Shown here in pieces: positions 17,769-28,124 of a DNA stretch of 64,000 nt (within the stretch, counting starts at the first letter, position 1; each line of letters opens with the position of its first letter). The notes under the pieces are model-generated. The model saw only the letters and a program-made list of their open reading frames with translations. It was not told the DNA's origin and did no database searches. Source of the stretch: Prevotella sp. E13-27 (GTDB lineage: Bacteria > Bacteroidota > Bacteroidia > Bacteroidales > Bacteroidaceae); contig NZ_JALPSC010000001.1 in the NCBI RefSeq assembly GCF_023217965.1, positions 2,108,001 to 2,172,000 of the forward strand, written 5' to 3'. The translations under genes were made by a program, and so were the position numbers.

Positions 17769-19712
17769 ATGATCAACATTACTTTTCCAGACGGATCTGT
17801 TCGCTCGTATGAACAGGGCGTAACTGGTCTTCAGATTGCCGAAAGCATTTCGCCTGCTTTGGCACGCAGCGTTCTTAGCTGTGGAGTGAATGGCGAGACT
17901 GTGGAGTTGAACCGCCCAATCATGGAGGATGCCAATATTGAACTCTACAAGTGGGAAGACGAGCAAGGTAAACATACCTTCTGGCACACTAGTGCCCACC
18001 TGCTGGCAGAGGCACTTCAGGAGTTGTATCCTGGTATTCAGTTCGGTTTCGGTCCTGCCATCGAGAACGGCTTCTTCTATGACGTGCTGCTGCCTAACGG
18101 CGAGAGCATCAAGGAGAGCGACTTCGCAAAGATAGAACAGAAGATGAAGGAACTGTCTTCAAAGAAAGAACCTGTTGTCCGTAAGGAGGTTGCCAAGGCC
18201 GATGCTCTTAAGGAGTTTGCTGCCGACGGTCAGACTTACAAGTGCGAGCACATTGAGCAGGACTTGGAAGATGGTACCATCACCACCTATACACAGGGCG
18301 CATTTACTGACCTCTGCCGTGGTCCGCACCTTGTTGATACAGGCGAAATCAAGGCAATCAAGCTTACTTCAGTGGCTGGCGCCTTCTGGCGTGGCGATGC
18401 TACACGTGAGCAGATGCAGCGTCTCTATGGCATCTCGTTCCCAAAGAAGAAGATGCTCGATGAGTATCTCGTGATGCTTGAAGAGGCAAAGAAGCGCGAC
18501 CACCGTAAGATAGGTAAGGAGATGGAGCTGTTCATGTTCTCTGACAAGGTAGGTAAGGGACTTCCCATCTGGCTACCAAAGGGAACAGAGCTTCGCATCC
18601 GCCTGCAGGATCACCTGCGCAAGATTCAGAAGCGTTTCGGCTATCAGGAGGTTATCACTCCGCACATTGGCTCAAAGAACCTTTATATCACCTCTGGTCA
18701 CTGGGATCACTATGGCAAGGACTCGTTCCAGCCTATCACCACACCTGAGGAGGGAGAGGTTTACATGCTGAAGCCAATGAACTGCCCTCATCACTGTGAG
18801 ATCTTCGCATGGAAGCCACGTTCTTACCGTGACCTGCCACTGCGTATAGCAGAGTTCGGCACCGTTTACCGTTATGAGCAGTCGGGTGAGCTCCACGGAT
18901 TCACTCGTGTGCGCTCGTTCACTCAGGACGATGCTCATATCTTCTGCCGTCCTGACCAGGTGAAGCAGGAGTTCCTCAACGTTATGGATATCATCAACAT
19001 CGTGCTGAAGGCATTCGGCTTTGAGTTCGAGGCACAGATTTCCCTCCGTGACCCTAACGATCACGACAAGTATGTTGGTACCGATGAAGACTGGGCATTG
19101 GCTGAAAAGGCAATCCAGGAGGCTTGTCAGGAGAAGGGACTGCCAGCAAAGGTAGAATATGGCGAGGCAGCTTTCTATGGTCCTAAGCTCGACTTCATGA
19201 TTAAGGATGCTATTGGTCGCCGTTGGCAGTTGGGTACTATTCAGGTTGACTATAACCTTCCTAAGCGTTTCCAACTGGAATATACCGATGAGGACAACCA
19301 GAAGAAGACTCCTGTTATGATTCACCGTGCACCATTCGGTTCATTGGAGCGCTTTACTGCAGTGCTTATTGAGCATACCAGTGGTCACTTCCCATTGTGG
19401 CTTACTCCCGACCAGGTGGCAATTCTTCCTTTGTCGGAGAAGTATAACGACTATGCACGCAAGGTTGCCAAGGAATTCGACCTGCAGGGTGTTCGTGCTA
19501 CTATCGATGACCGTAACGAGAAGCTGGGTCGTAAGATCCGCGATAACGAGTTGAAGCGTATTCCTTACATGGTCATCGTCGGTGAGAAGGAAGAGGCTGA
19601 GGGAATGGTTTCTATGCGTCAGCAGGGTGGTGGCGAACAGGCTACCATGACCATTCAGCAGTTCATTGACAAGGTAAATGCCGAGGTTAAGGAACAAACA
19701 AAAGAATTCTAA
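17769..19712 (+). CDS. thrS: Threonyl-tRNA synthetase
   Basis: Charges tRNA-Thr. The 647-residue class II enzyme shows the full architecture: TGS domain (1-61), editing domain with [11 protein letters not shown], and catalytic core with the zinc-site [10 protein letters not shown], motif 2 [17 protein letters not shown] and QDDAHIFC, and motif 3 [11 protein letters not shown], then the anticodon-binding domain (from about 540). In most bacteria thrS is followed directly by infC-rpmI-rplT; here a kinase and mntP lie between, and a terminator follows thrS. Confidence 0.97.
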   Translation: MINITFPDGSVRSYEQGVTGLQIAESISPALARSVLSCGVNGETVELNRPIMEDANIELYKWEDEQGKHTFWHTSAHLLAEALQELYPGIQFGFGPAIENGFFYDVLLPNGESIKESDFAKIEQKMKELSSKKEPVVRKEVAKADALKEFAADGQTYKCEHIEQDLEDGTITTYTQGAFTDLCRGPHLVDTGEIKAIKLTSVAGAFWRGDATREQMQRLYGISFPKKKMLDEYLVMLEEAKKRDHRKIGKEMELFMFSDKVGKGLPIWLPKGTELRIRLQDHLRKIQKRFGYQEVITPHIGSKNLYITSGHWDHYGKDSFQPITTPEEGEVYMLKPMNCPHHCEIFAWKPRSYRDLPLRIAEFGTVYRYEQSGELHGFTRVRSFTQDDAHIFCRPDQVKQEFLNVMDIINIVLKAFGFEFEAQISLRDPNDHDKYVGTDEDWALAEKAIQEACQEKGLPAKVEYGEAAFYGPKLDFMIKDAIGRRWQLGTIQVDYNLPKRFQLEYTDEDNQKKTPVMIHRAPFGSLERFTAVLIEHTSGHFPLWLTPDQVAILPLSEKYNDYARKVAKEFDLQGVRATIDDRNEKLGRKIRDNELKRIPYMVIVGEKEEAEGMVSMRQQGGGEQATMTIQQFIDKVNAEVKEQTKEF

Positions 19713-19732
19713 TTCTTTTTAATTGATAAGAT

Positions 19733-19773
19733 AAGCCCTTTATCGTCAGAGTGTTCTACGATGAAGGGCTTTT
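19733..19773 (+). terminator. Terminator after thrS
   Basis: A long stem (19733-19746 with 19758-19771) with one bulge, followed by TTTT. It separates thrS from the kinase gene. Confidence 0.8.
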
Positions 19774-19860
19774 CGTTGAATGTGTTTAGTAAGAACGCTC
19801 TTAGTGTTTTTCCTGATCTTTTGCTGTTTATTAGAAAAAAAGTGATAATCTGACCTATTT

Positions 19861-19892
19861 CTTGCTATAATGAACAATTTTGTTTAATTTTG
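19861..19892 (+). promoter_or_regulatory. Promoter of the TPR histidine kinase
   Basis: TTG near 19862-19864 and TAATTTTG at 19885-19892, 20 nt apart. Confidence 0.55.
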
Positions 19893-19914
19893 CATCCCAG
19901 AAATATTTTAAATA

Positions 19915-21978
19915 GTGAAACAGACAAATACTTTTTTAAATCTAACTAAGACAATCGTTGTTGGGATGGCGATTCTTTTGTTTGCTGGCTGTATCAGGAG
20001 TGGCAATAAAGCAACTTCCGATGAGGCTTTACAATTAATAGAACAATCGTCTGCCGCAAAGGATTATAAAAGAATGCTTTTTCTTGCTGACAGTCTTGAA
20101 AAGGCGGGAGCAATAAGTGAAGGCGAAGGCTATTATTGGCAAGGTTTTGCAAGCTATAGAATGTCTCAGCGCCGTACAGCCGAGTTCTATTGGAAAGAAT
20201 CAATGAATGCTACGGAGAATGCGACTGATAATGAAGAACTTGCAGTATATGCACGTTCGGCGAGTTATCTTGCAGGCTCCTACATTAGATATATGAATTT
20301 CCAAAGTGCTATGAAAGTGGTTAAGATTGCTTTGGAAAAACTTGACAAGTATAATCTTGATACATCCGACTATACAAATTTGCTTATCTTTGCCGGTTGT
20401 TGTCAGGCACATTTCAATGTTCAGGATACTAAGGTCAACGAACTTTTTGAACGTGCTTATGACCGTCACATGAAGAATATCGAATCTAACCAATCTATGG
20501 AGTCCTATCGCGATGCAGTGGTTGGCTTTATAAATATTGCATACGGCTGGCTTAGTGTAAAAAAATATGCACAAGGACTTGAGTGGACCAATAGGTTTGG
20601 TGAACTGATAGAGAATTATAAGATTATTTATCCCGATGATTCGTTGTATATAGATAAGCAATGGGCTCGATATAAGATATTCTCGGCAATCGGACTTGAA
20701 GGCCTTGGGCGCATGAGTGAGGCAACAAAAGCGTTTGATAACTATCAGCAAACAAAGTTCTCTCATACCTTTGAAGGACAGCTCGATGCCAGCGATTATC
20801 TCATGATGGCTGGTCATTGGGAAAAAGCAGCTAAGAACTTAAGTAATCTTGAGTTTCTTTTCCTGTCGGAACAAGCTGGCTCGTCGTTGGAAGACATTCA
20901 GAAGAATATGCTGAAGAAGTATAATGCCAACCTTAAGGCTGGCTATGCGGATTCTGCCAATGTTGTTGCAAACCAGATATGTCAGCGCCTTGACTCCGCT
21001 ATTGTTAAATCGCAATATGAAGACTCGGAAGAACAGGAGTATATACGCCAAAAAGAGGAACAGATTCTACATCAACAGGAGCGTCTCTCGCGAGCACGTG
21101 TCTTGGGACTTGTCACAGCTATCATTTCACTTAGCGTATTCTTCGCTGTCTATACCGTTATACGTCATAAGGCGCAACGCCGACTGTCTAAGGCAAATGC
21201 TGAATTGGAAAAGAAAAACGAGCAGCTGCTTATAGCGAATGCACGTGCAGAAGAATCGGCAAGAATGAAGACAAACTTTATTCAGCAGATATCACATGAG
21301 ATACGCACTCCGCTCAATATCCTTTCTGGTTTTACTCAAATTGTTACCACGCCAGGTATGGAGCTCGATGATGATACAAAGAGTGATATAAATAGGCAGA
21401 TAACAGAAAACACTAATCGTATTACCGGATTGGTGAATAAGATGTTGGAGCTTTCCGATGTGAACAGCAAAACTGTTATTGACCGTGCGGACAACATTCC
21501 TGCTGTTCAGATAGCAGCGCAAGCTGTCGATGCGTCGGACATCGGTAATGCCGATCATCTTACTTTTAGTCTTGAGGTGATGCCCGATGTGGAGAACGTA
21601 ATGATTCAAACCAATATCGACGCTGCTACACGAGCTCTTACCCTGGTGCTCGATAACGCTAAGAAGTTTACCCATCCGGCAGAAGCAAAACTTGGCATAG
21701 AGCATACTGAAAAGAAAGCTAAGGCTTCGCTCCTCGTGAGAAAAGATGGCGATAATATTCTCTTTGTCGTGGAAGATACGGGTATAGGTATTCCTCCTGA
21801 AGAGGCAGAACATATCTTTGAAGAGTTCGTTCAGTTAGATGAGTATTATGACGGAACAGGCATCGGACTTACCGTTGCACGCTCCTTGTGTCGTAGAATA
21901 GGTGGAGACGTGTTCCTTGATACACATTATGATAAAGGTGCTCGCTTTGTGATGAGCCTTCCGTATATACAAGAATAG
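19915..21978 (+). CDS. TPR-containing membrane histidine kinase, GTG start
   Basis: A sensor kinase of 687 residues. The start is GTG at 19915; it gives a lipoprotein-like leader (lipobox LLFAGC). Residues about 35-370 are helical TPR-like repeats expected to face the periplasm, then a coiled stretch, one membrane helix (about 400-420, VTAIISLSVFFAVYTVI), a HisKA domain with the phospho-acceptor in ISHEIRTPLN (about 465) and an HATPase domain with GIGIPPEEAEHIFEEF and GTGIGLTVA. There is no receiver or DNA-binding domain, and no response regulator gene is next to it, so the partner is elsewhere. mntP starts 3 nt downstream and is presumably co-expressed. Class is firm, signal unknown. Confidence 0.85.
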   Translation: MKQTNTFLNLTKTIVVGMAILLFAGCIRSGNKATSDEALQLIEQSSAAKDYKRMLFLADSLEKAGAISEGEGYYWQGFASYRMSQRRTAEFYWKESMNATENATDNEELAVYARSASYLAGSYIRYMNFQSAMKVVKIALEKLDKYNLDTSDYTNLLIFAGCCQAHFNVQDTKVNELFERAYDRHMKNIESNQSMESYRDAVVGFINIAYGWLSVKKYAQGLEWTNRFGELIENYKIIYPDDSLYIDKQWARYKIFSAIGLEGLGRMSEATKAFDNYQQTKFSHTFEGQLDASDYLMMAGHWEKAAKNLSNLEFLFLSEQAGSSLEDIQKNMLKKYNANLKAGYADSANVVANQICQRLDSAIVKSQYEDSEEQEYIRQKEEQILHQQERLSRARVLGLVTAIISLSVFFAVYTVIRHKAQRRLSKANAELEKKNEQLLIANARAEESARMKTNFIQQISHEIRTPLNILSGFTQIVTTPGMELDDDTKSDINRQITENTNRITGLVNKMLELSDVNSKTVIDRADNIPAVQIAAQAVDASDIGNADHLTFSLEVMPDVENVMIQTNIDAATRALTLVLDNAKKFTHPAEAKLGIEHTEKKAKASLLVRKDGDNILFVVEDTGIGIPPEEAEHIFEEFVQLDEYYDGTGIGLTVARSLCRRIGGDVFLDTHYDKGARFVMSLPYIQE

Positions 21979-21980
21979 CA

Positions 21981-22559
21981 ATGATGAGCGTTGTAGATAT
22001 ATTGCTTCTTTCCGTGGCACTCGCAATGGATTGCTTCACAGTGTCAATCGTGGGAGGTGTCATTATGCAACGAAGAGTATGGCAAGTCATTTTAAGGACT
22101 GCCGTACTCTTCGGCTTTTTTCAGGCTGCCATGCCGTTAGCAGGATGGCTGGCAACGAGCAGCTTCGCACACTATATTGAGTCTTTCGACCATTGGATAG
22201 CCTTCACTCTGCTGGCTTATCTTGGAGTTGGCATGATACGCAACGCTTTCCAGCCTGAGGATGCTCCTCATTTTAATCCTGCCAGTCTCAAGACTCAGCT
22301 CGTGCAGTCTGTAGCTACAAGCATCGACGCGTTGGCGGTTGGCATATCAATGGCAATGACGGGCTATGAACGGGTGGCACAACTGACTATGCCACTTGTC
22401 ATCATTGGTTTAGGCTCTTTTGGGTTTAGCATAGCTGGTTTCCTGTTTGGCGCACGTTTTGGTAATAGCATCCGCAGGAAAATCAAACCTGAACTTTTCG
22501 GCGGCCTAATCCTTTTGTTCATAGGAGCCAAGATACTTATCACGCATCTTTGTGAGTAA
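21981..22559 (+). CDS. mntP: Manganese efflux pump MntP
   Basis: Exports Mn2+ across the inner membrane. The 192-residue protein has six predicted membrane helices and the two pseudo-repeat motifs with conserved Asp: ALAMDCFTVSI and SIDALAVGISM. Both are the signature of the MntP (DUF204) family. It starts 3 nt after the kinase stop, so the two form an operon. No yybP-ykoY riboswitch was recognised upstream. ATG ATG at the start leaves the exact first Met open by one codon. Confidence 0.9.
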   Translation: MMSVVDILLLSVALAMDCFTVSIVGGVIMQRRVWQVILRTAVLFGFFQAAMPLAGWLATSSFAHYIESFDHWIAFTLLAYLGVGMIRNAFQPEDAPHFNPASLKTQLVQSVATSIDALAVGISMAMTGYERVAQLTMPLVIIGLGSFGFSIAGFLFGARFGNSIRRKIKPELFGGLILLFIGAKILITHLCE

Positions 22560-22628
22560 AAATGTTCATGATGAGGAATTGAAAAACATAAATAATCGTA
22601 AATAATGTAAAAAATGATAGTCGGATGC

Positions 22629-22659
22629 TTTGCTGATTATATAAAATATTGTAACTTTG
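22629..22659 (+). promoter_or_regulatory. infC promoter
   Basis: TTTG (22629-22632), 19 nt, TAACTTTG (22652-22659), with the start codon 23 nt downstream. It gives infC-rpmI-rplT their own transcript. Confidence 0.7.
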
Positions 22660-22682
22660 CAGCCGATTTTTTAAAATAGTTA

Positions 22683-23390
22683 ATGAAACCCGACAAAAAA
22701 CAGAATCAGTATCGCGTAAATGAACAGATACGCGTGCGCGAAGTCCGCATCGTAGGTGAGAGCGGATCATCGGTGATGCCTACAAAACAAGCTTTGGATA
22801 TGGCTCGTGATCAGGGCGTAGATCTTGTAGAGATTTCTCCTAATGCCAATCCTCCTGTATGCCGACTCATTGACTATTCAAAGTTCCTCTATCAGCAAAA
22901 GAAACGTGCGAAGGAAATGAAAGCCAAGCAGGTTAAGGTAGAGGTGAAAGAAATCCGTTTCGGACCTCAGACCGATGAGCATGACTATCAGTTCAAGCTC
23001 AAGCACGCCAAGGAGTTCCTTGAAGAGGGTAATAAAGTGCGTGCTTATGTATTCTTCCGCGGACGAAGCATTCTGTTCAAGGAACAGGGAGAAGTCCTGT
23101 TGCTTCGTTTTGCAAATGACTTGGAAGAAGTGGGCAAGGTAGAGTCAATGCCATCGCTCGAAGGAAAGAAGATGTTCATCTATATCGCACCTAAGAAGGC
23201 CGGTGTGGCTAAGAAGAGCCAGCAGGCTCGTGACCGCGAAGCTAGCGAGGCTGAGATGAAAGAGAACGCCAAACAGCAGAAGAGCGTTGAGGCAGACATG
23301 GAGACTCCGGCAAATGGAGGCCTTTTCGCAAATGCGAAGATTAGTGCTGACGCTTTGAAGAAGCTTACTGAGACTGAGGAAGAGGCGTAA
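22683..23390 (+). CDS. infC: Translation initiation factor IF-3
   Basis: Binds the 30S subunit, prevents 50S joining and checks the start codon. The N-domain ([20 protein letters not shown]) and C-domain ([29 protein letters not shown]) are complete. The protein is 235 residues, longer than the usual 170-180, due to a charged C-terminal extension of about 55 residues that ends in acidic residues; such tails occur in Bacteroidetes IF-3. The start is a plain ATG, not the AUU that allows autoregulation in enterobacteria. Confidence 0.96.
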   Translation: MKPDKKQNQYRVNEQIRVREVRIVGESGSSVMPTKQALDMARDQGVDLVEISPNANPPVCRLIDYSKFLYQQKKRAKEMKAKQVKVEVKEIRFGPQTDEHDYQFKLKHAKEFLEEGNKVRAYVFFRGRSILFKEQGEVLLLRFANDLEEVGKVESMPSLEGKKMFIYIAPKKAGVAKKSQQARDREASEAEMKENAKQQKSVEADMETPANGGLFANAKISADALKKLTETEEEA

Positions 23391-23398
23391 TAAAGTAA

Positions 23399-23460
23399 TG
23401 TCGCGATGACACGATAGCGACAACAGAAAAGAAAGAAACAAGGTGCGCTGCGCCCGGTAT
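23399..23460 (+). promoter_or_regulatory. Possible leader structure before rpmI-rplT
   Basis: The 113-nt infC-rpmI gap holds a hairpin TGTCGC / GCGACA (23399-23404 with 23417-23422) and then a GC-rich self-complementary stretch (GTGCGCTGCGCC). This position is where L20 or L35 autoregulatory leaders occur in other phyla. No known class was matched. Confidence 0.3.
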
Positions 23461-23503
23461 ATGCGTTGCCACCGCTATTAATAACAATTTAAAGTACAAA
23501 AAA

Positions 23504-23701
23504 ATGCCAAAAGTAAAGACAAACTCTGGTGCAAAGAAGAGATTCGCTTTCACTGGAACAGGTAAGGTTAAGAGACATCACGCTTACCACAGCCACATTC
23601 TGACAAAGAAGACCAAGAAGCAGAAGCGTAACTTGGTTGGCTACACAATCGTAGACAACTCAAACATGAAGCAGGTTCGTGACCTGTTGTGTCTCCGTTA
23701 A
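23504..23701 (+). CDS. rpmI: 50S ribosomal protein L35
   Basis: A 65-residue basic protein of the large subunit. Sequence MPKVKTNSGAKKRF and HHAYHSHILTKKTKKQKR are standard L35. It lies between infC and rplT in the conserved order, with 35 nt before rplT. Confidence 0.96.
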   Translation: MPKVKTNSGAKKRFAFTGTGKVKRHHAYHSHILTKKTKKQKRNLVGYTIVDNSNMKQVRDLLCLR

Positions 23702-23736
23702 TTAACCTATTGTCTAACATTTAAAGTAAAGAAATT

Positions 23737-24081
23737 ATGCCAAGATCAGTAAATCACGTTGCATCTAGAGCAAAACGTAAGAGAATTCTTAAGCTTACTC
23801 GCGGTTACTTTGGTGCCCGCAAGAATGTTTGGACAGTAGCCAAGAACACATGGGAGAAGGGTCTGACCTACGCCTATCGTGATCGCCGCAATAAGAAGCG
23901 CAACTTCCGCGCTCTGTGGATTCAGCGTATCAACGCTGCTGCTCGCCTCGAGGGTATGAGCTACAGCAAGTTGATGGGCGCTCTGAGCAAGGCCGGCATC
24001 GAGATCAACCGTAAGGTTCTCGCTGACCTCGCAATGAACAATCCTGAGGCTTTCAAGGCTATCGTTGCTAAGGTTAAGTAA
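23737..24081 (+). CDS. rplT: 50S ribosomal protein L20
   Basis: A 114-residue large-subunit assembly protein, which in many bacteria represses its own operon. [28 protein letters not shown] and the C-terminal globular half with [16 protein letters not shown] are canonical. It is the last gene before a strong terminator. Confidence 0.96.
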   Translation: MPRSVNHVASRAKRKRILKLTRGYFGARKNVWTVAKNTWEKGLTYAYRDRRNKKRNFRALWIQRINAAARLEGMSYSKLMGALSKAGIEINRKVLADLAMNNPEAFKAIVAKVK

Positions 24082-24104
24082 ATCTGAGCAAAGAAGCAAG
24101 ATCA

Positions 24105-24133
24105 AAAAAGGCTGCGCATCGCGCAGCCTTTTT
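24105..24133. terminator. Terminator of the infC-rpmI-rplT operon
   Basis: A 13-bp perfect stem (24105-24117 with 24121-24133), A-rich on the left and T-rich on the right, so it can serve both converging genes. Confidence 0.85.
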
Positions 24134-24138
24134 GTATT

Positions 24139-24582
24139 TTAAAACTTCCACCATGGCTTCTTCTTCGGGTGTATTCTCTCGTATGGTGTGAGTGTGGCAC
24201 TTTGAACTTCTTCTATGATAAGGTCGTGCCAAGACTTGCGGCGTGTTACCATGCGGTATATGGTGCCCCAGTCGGGCAGGCCGCCAAGGTTACGGTCGTC
24301 AATCCACAGGTCAGCTTTCAGTTTGCGACTGAAGTACTGGTTGTTGTCTGTCGTCTCTTCAGGGTAGTCGCGGTTGACGGCGTAAAACTCTACGCCTCGG
24401 TCGCGGCACCATTTAACAGCGTCTTCCAGGTATTTGCCTTCGCGAACCGTCCATAGTATTATGCGGTGATGCTCTTTTATCAGCATCTTCAGTGTGTCTG
24501 TTGCGAATGGTATCTCTTCGCCAATGTCTGGGTACCTGTCTTCGACAATGGTACCGTCAAAATCAACTCCGATAATCATTTC
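24139..24582 (-). CDS. HAD-superfamily hydrolase, BT0820-like
   Basis: A small cytosolic phosphohydrolase of unknown substrate, 147 residues from the chosen start. The nucleophile motif is at the very N-terminus (MIIGVDFDGTIVED), motif II is at IILWTVREG and the acidic motif IV at LWIDDRNLGG, as in the Bacteroides BT0820 structural family. The Met at 24582 is preferred because the catalytic strand follows directly and AAGGAA precedes it; a start at 24606 is possible. It converges on rplT and follows the tyrosine kinase gene by 81 nt. Confidence 0.78.
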   Translation of the reverse strand, partial: EMIIGVDFDGTIVEDRYPDIGEEIPFATDTLKMLIKEHHRIILWTVREGKYLEDAVKWCRDRGVEFYAVNRDYPEETTDNNQYFSRKLKADLWIDDRNLGGLPDWGTIYRMVTRRKSWHDLIIEEVQSATLTPYERIHPKKKPWWKF

Positions 24583-24663
24583 CTTTTGTTTTCTTGAGTT
24601 TTTCATATAAGAAGGCATAGAGGGAGTTAGCGCCACTATGCCTTCAAAGGTGTGTTATGTGTG

Positions 24664-27180
24664 TTATTTCTTTATCGAATCGTCGCTCTTGTTGCCATAG
24701 TGGCTGTCAGCGTAGTTGCCGTATGCACCGAGGTTGCCATAGCTTCCGTAACCATATCGTCCATAGCCATAACGACCATATCCGTAGCCATATCCATAGC
24801 GTCCGTACTTGCCGTATTTGCCATAGCCGTAATAGTAACCGTACTTCTTCTTAGACATGTCAACGCCGTTGAGGACAATACACATATTCTTCAGCTTCTG
24901 CTCGCTGGCAAGTGTGTTAATGAGGGCAAAGCTTGTCTTCGGAGTGTAGTCGGCACGACAGACGAATGCAGTGACATCGGCATATTTGCCAATCTGCAGC
25001 GTGTCAGAAACAAGTCCTACAGGCGCTGTGTCGAGGATGATATAGTCGTACTTCTGATAAAGCAAATCTATAATTTCCTTCAGGCTTTCGCGTGCCAGCA
25101 ACTCTGTTGGGTTTGGAGGTGTAGGACCGGCCAGCAACAGGTCGAGGTTATTGTTTATGCCAGATTCTACGATCTGATTAGCCAAATCGCTCATGGTGAT
25201 ATTGTCTTTCACTAGCAGCGATGTAATACCTTTGCTGCGGTCGGCGATGTTGAACAGTCTTCCAAGGGCAGGCTTACGTATGTCAAGACCCACGAGTATG
25301 GTCTTCTTGCCAAGCAGTGCAAAGCTGACTGCGAGGTTTGAAGCGTTGAACGTCTTACCCTCACCTGACGTTGATGATGTGAAGAGAATTACTTTCTGTC
25401 CTTCCGTCATCATGAACTGTATGTTCGTACGCATTGAACGGAATATCTCATCGGTCTGGTTGTTCTTGTTCTCGTGTACCACAATACCCGCTGCTGTCTT
25501 AGCACTCTCGTTTGCCACTGCCACATCGGCCACGATAGGCAGCGTGGTTAGACGTGCCACATCTTCGTGACCTTCAATCTTATAGCGCAGGAACTGAAGG
25601 AGGTAGAAGATGAGCAAAGGCAGCGCGAATCCGAGTACCAATGAGGCAAGCAGGATGATATTGTTCTTTGGGCTTACCTTACCGCCAAACGATGGCTCGT
25701 CAATGACACGGCCCTTGTCGGCTGTAGCAGCGAGCGAGATGGAGTTCTCCTCACGTTTCTGCAGCAACATAAGGTAAAGTCCTGACTTTACTTCCTGCTG
25801 ACGTCCAATCTGAGTAAGTATGCGTTCCTGTTCAGGAGTGTTTGCCACCTTCTCCTGGTAGATGTTGTACTGATCCTCTATGCCCTGACGCTGGATATCG
25901 GCAGCTTTGCGAGCCTGCATGAGGGCGTCGTTGATACTGGCCTGCAGACGATCGAGCGTGTTAGTTATTGTCAATACCTGTGGAGAGTTGAGTGATACAC
26001 CCTCGAGCATGCGGTTACGGTCCTGGACATTTTGGTTATAAGCGGCGATGAGTGATGATGACACTCCGTCGGTAAGGCCAATGTTTGAAGGAATAATCTG
26101 GTACTTGTTCTGAGGTTCAGTAACATATTCTCTCAGATAGTCGAGAAGCTGAAGCTGAGTATTTGCTTTGGCCAACTCCTCGGTATAGCGGTTTGACTGG
26201 GTCAGCACCTGTGTAGCATCAATGCGGAGCTGTGTAATGTTGTTACGCTTCTTGTAGCTCTCAAGTTCTCCTTCAGTGAGTCCGAGTTCGGCATTAATCT
26301 TCTCCAGACGGCTGTTGATGAATGTCTCAGTCTTGTAGGCTATCTCGTTTTTGTCTGCATTAGCCTGGCGGTTGTAGCAGATGGCCAACTGCTTCAGATA
26401 GTCAGCGGCACGCTCAGGATCTTGGTCAGTGATGACCAGCTGTGCTATAGATGTCATCTTCGATGTTGGAGCGACACTTAGCGTTGCGGCATATTGCGCA
26501 GCCTTGAACTTAGGTTGCGTTATCTTGACGTACATGGTTTGACCATTCGCCATGCCTTGCAGATTGTAGGGGTTGACGGTGATAGTGAAGCTGCCATAAT
26601 TGGTCTTAACCGTAGCAGGCAAAGATTTGAACGTGGCTTCGAACGGTACCGGCATATCACGGTCAGATAGATAGTAGGTGTCGTCCTTGCGCTCAATCTT
26701 AAGTAGAATGGGGATTCTGAGGCTGTCAAGACTTGCTGGGTCAAGATCTACATCCACATACTGTGTCTTATACATGAGCTGTTCCGTGACACGTCCTTTG
26801 GTGGAATATTCATTGTAGAGTTTCAAGTCTTTGACGGCATCAAGAGCGAGACGCTTTGATGTCAGGATCTCCATCTCGTTCTCTATACCAGCCGAGTTGG
26901 TGATGAAGCCCAAGTCCTGCATGTTAGCAAGACTGTTGGCTCCTCTACGATTGCTCTGCTCTTCCTTGATGAGCATCTTTAATGACATCTGATATGTGGG
27001 GGTGGCATATCTCAGATAGATTAGCGCTCCAGATACGAAAATAATCATTGAGAGGAGAAACCATTGCCAGTTGAGCACAATGATTGCGAAAATGGTACGG
27101 ATGTCGAAAGAAGAAGACTCTTCTTCTCTTGAAATCAACTCTTTCTCATCGATTTGAGCGTTGTTACGTATTTCTTCCAT
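24664..27180 (-). CDS. Wzc-like polysaccharide tyrosine autokinase
   Basis: Controls the length and export of capsule or exopolysaccharide by cycles of tyrosine autophosphorylation. The 838-residue protein has a Wzz domain with an N-terminal membrane helix (about 30-52), a long periplasmic coiled coil (about 260-440), a second membrane helix (about 515-535), and a BY-kinase domain with Walker A SSTSGEGKTFNASN, A' LVGLDIRKP and Walker B YIILDTAP. The last 60 residues are extremely rich in Tyr and Gly (19 Tyr in about 51 residues), far more than the usual 5-8 Tyr. It follows rfbA by 36 nt, in one operon. No Wza-like exporter or glycosyltransferase is nearby. Confidence 0.9.
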   Translation of the reverse strand: MEEIRNNAQIDEKELISREEESSSFDIRTIFAIIVLNWQWFLLSMIIFVSGALIYLRYATPTYQMSLKMLIKEEQSNRRGANSLANMQDLGFITNSAGIENEMEILTSKRLALDAVKDLKLYNEYSTKGRVTEQLMYKTQYVDVDLDPASLDSLRIPILLKIERKDDTYYLSDRDMPVPFEATFKSLPATVKTNYGSFTITVNPYNLQGMANGQTMYVKITQPKFKAAQYAATLSVAPTSKMTSIAQLVITDQDPERAADYLKQLAICYNRQANADKNEIAYKTETFINSRLEKINAELGLTEGELESYKKRNNITQLRIDATQVLTQSNRYTEELAKANTQLQLLDYLREYVTEPQNKYQIIPSNIGLTDGVSSSLIAAYNQNVQDRNRMLEGVSLNSPQVLTITNTLDRLQASINDALMQARKAADIQRQGIEDQYNIYQEKVANTPEQERILTQIGRQQEVKSGLYLMLLQKREENSISLAATADKGRVIDEPSFGGKVSPKNNIILLASLVLGFALPLLIFYLLQFLRYKIEGHEDVARLTTLPIVADVAVANESAKTAAGIVVHENKNNQTDEIFRSMRTNIQFMMTEGQKVILFTSSTSGEGKTFNASNLAVSFALLGKKTILVGLDIRKPALGRLFNIADRSKGITSLLVKDNITMSDLANQIVESGINNNLDLLLAGPTPPNPTELLARESLKEIIDLLYQKYDYIILDTAPVGLVSDTLQIGKYADVTAFVCRADYTPKTSFALINTLASEQKLKNMCIVLNGVDMSKKKYGYYYGYGKYGKYGRYGYGYGYGRYGYGRYGYGSYGNLGAYGNYADSHYGNKSDDSIKK

Positions 27181-27216
27181 TTCTATTTTTTATGGGGTTT
27201 GTTATTATTTTTGTTT

Positions 27217-28095
27217 TTACTTTTCTTTGACTAATTGTAACAGATACTGTCCGTAGCTGTTCTTTATCATCGGTTTTGCCAACTCTTCAAGTTGGTCTTT
27301 GGTAATCCATCCTTTCTTAAATGCAATTTCTTCCAAACACGCTACCTTAAGACCTTGGCGCTTTTCTATTACCTCAATGAATGTACTTGCCTCTGCCAGA
27401 GAGTCGTGGGTGCCAGTGTCGAGCCATGCGAAGCCGCGCTGAAGTGTCTGCACCTTAAGCGACTTTTCTTCAAGGTATTTCTGATTGACAGTTGTTATCT
27501 CCAGCTCTCCACGTGCACTTGGCTTGATGGTCTTGGCTATCTCTACGACGCTGTTAGGATAGAAATAGAGTCCAACCACGGCATAGTTTGACTTTGGATG
27601 CTCTGGCTTCTCCTCAATACTCAGACAGTTGCCCTGCTCGTCGAACTCTGCCACTCCGTAGCGCTCAGGATCGTTGACATAGTATCCAAACACGGAAGCC
27701 TGATTGTTTTTCTCTGCGTTTTCAACACTCTGGCGCAGCAGGCCCGTAAAGCCTGAACCATAGAAGATGTTGTCGCCAAGTACGAGGCATGCGCAGTCAT
27801 TTCCGATGAACTTCTCGCCAATGATGAATGCTTGGGCAAGACCATCGGGCGAGGGCTGTTCTGCATATTCAAAATGAACGCCAAGCTCACTGCCGTCGCC
27901 AAGCAGACGCTTGAATCCTGGCAAGTCGAATGGCGTCGATATTATAAGTATCTCACGTATTCCAGCAAGCATCAATACCGAGATGGGATAGTAAATCATC
28001 GGTTTGTCGAAAATAGGTATGAGCTGTTTGCTGATTCCTTTCGTGATGGGGTAGAGACGTGTGCCGCTGCCACCTGCTAGTACAATACCTTTCAT
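27217..28095 (-). CDS. rfbA: Glucose-1-phosphate thymidylyltransferase
   Basis: Makes dTDP-glucose, the first step to dTDP-rhamnose. The 292-residue length is typical. Signatures: [50 protein letters not shown] and [11 protein letters not shown]. The remaining rml genes (rmlB, C, D) are not here. It leads the operon with the tyrosine kinase. Confidence 0.95.
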   Translation of the reverse strand: MKGIVLAGGSGTRLYPITKGISKQLIPIFDKPMIYYPISVLMLAGIREILIISTPFDLPGFKRLLGDGSELGVHFEYAEQPSPDGLAQAFIIGEKFIGNDCACLVLGDNIFYGSGFTGLLRQSVENAEKNNQASVFGYYVNDPERYGVAEFDEQGNCLSIEEKPEHPKSNYAVVGLYFYPNSVVEIAKTIKPSARGELEITTVNQKYLEEKSLKVQTLQRGFAWLDTGTHDSLAEASTFIEVIEKRQGLKVACLEEIAFKKGWITKDQLEELAKPMIKNSYGQYLLQLVKEK

Positions 28096-28124
28096 ATTAT
28101 TTCAAATAACGTTATTTTTGTGTG

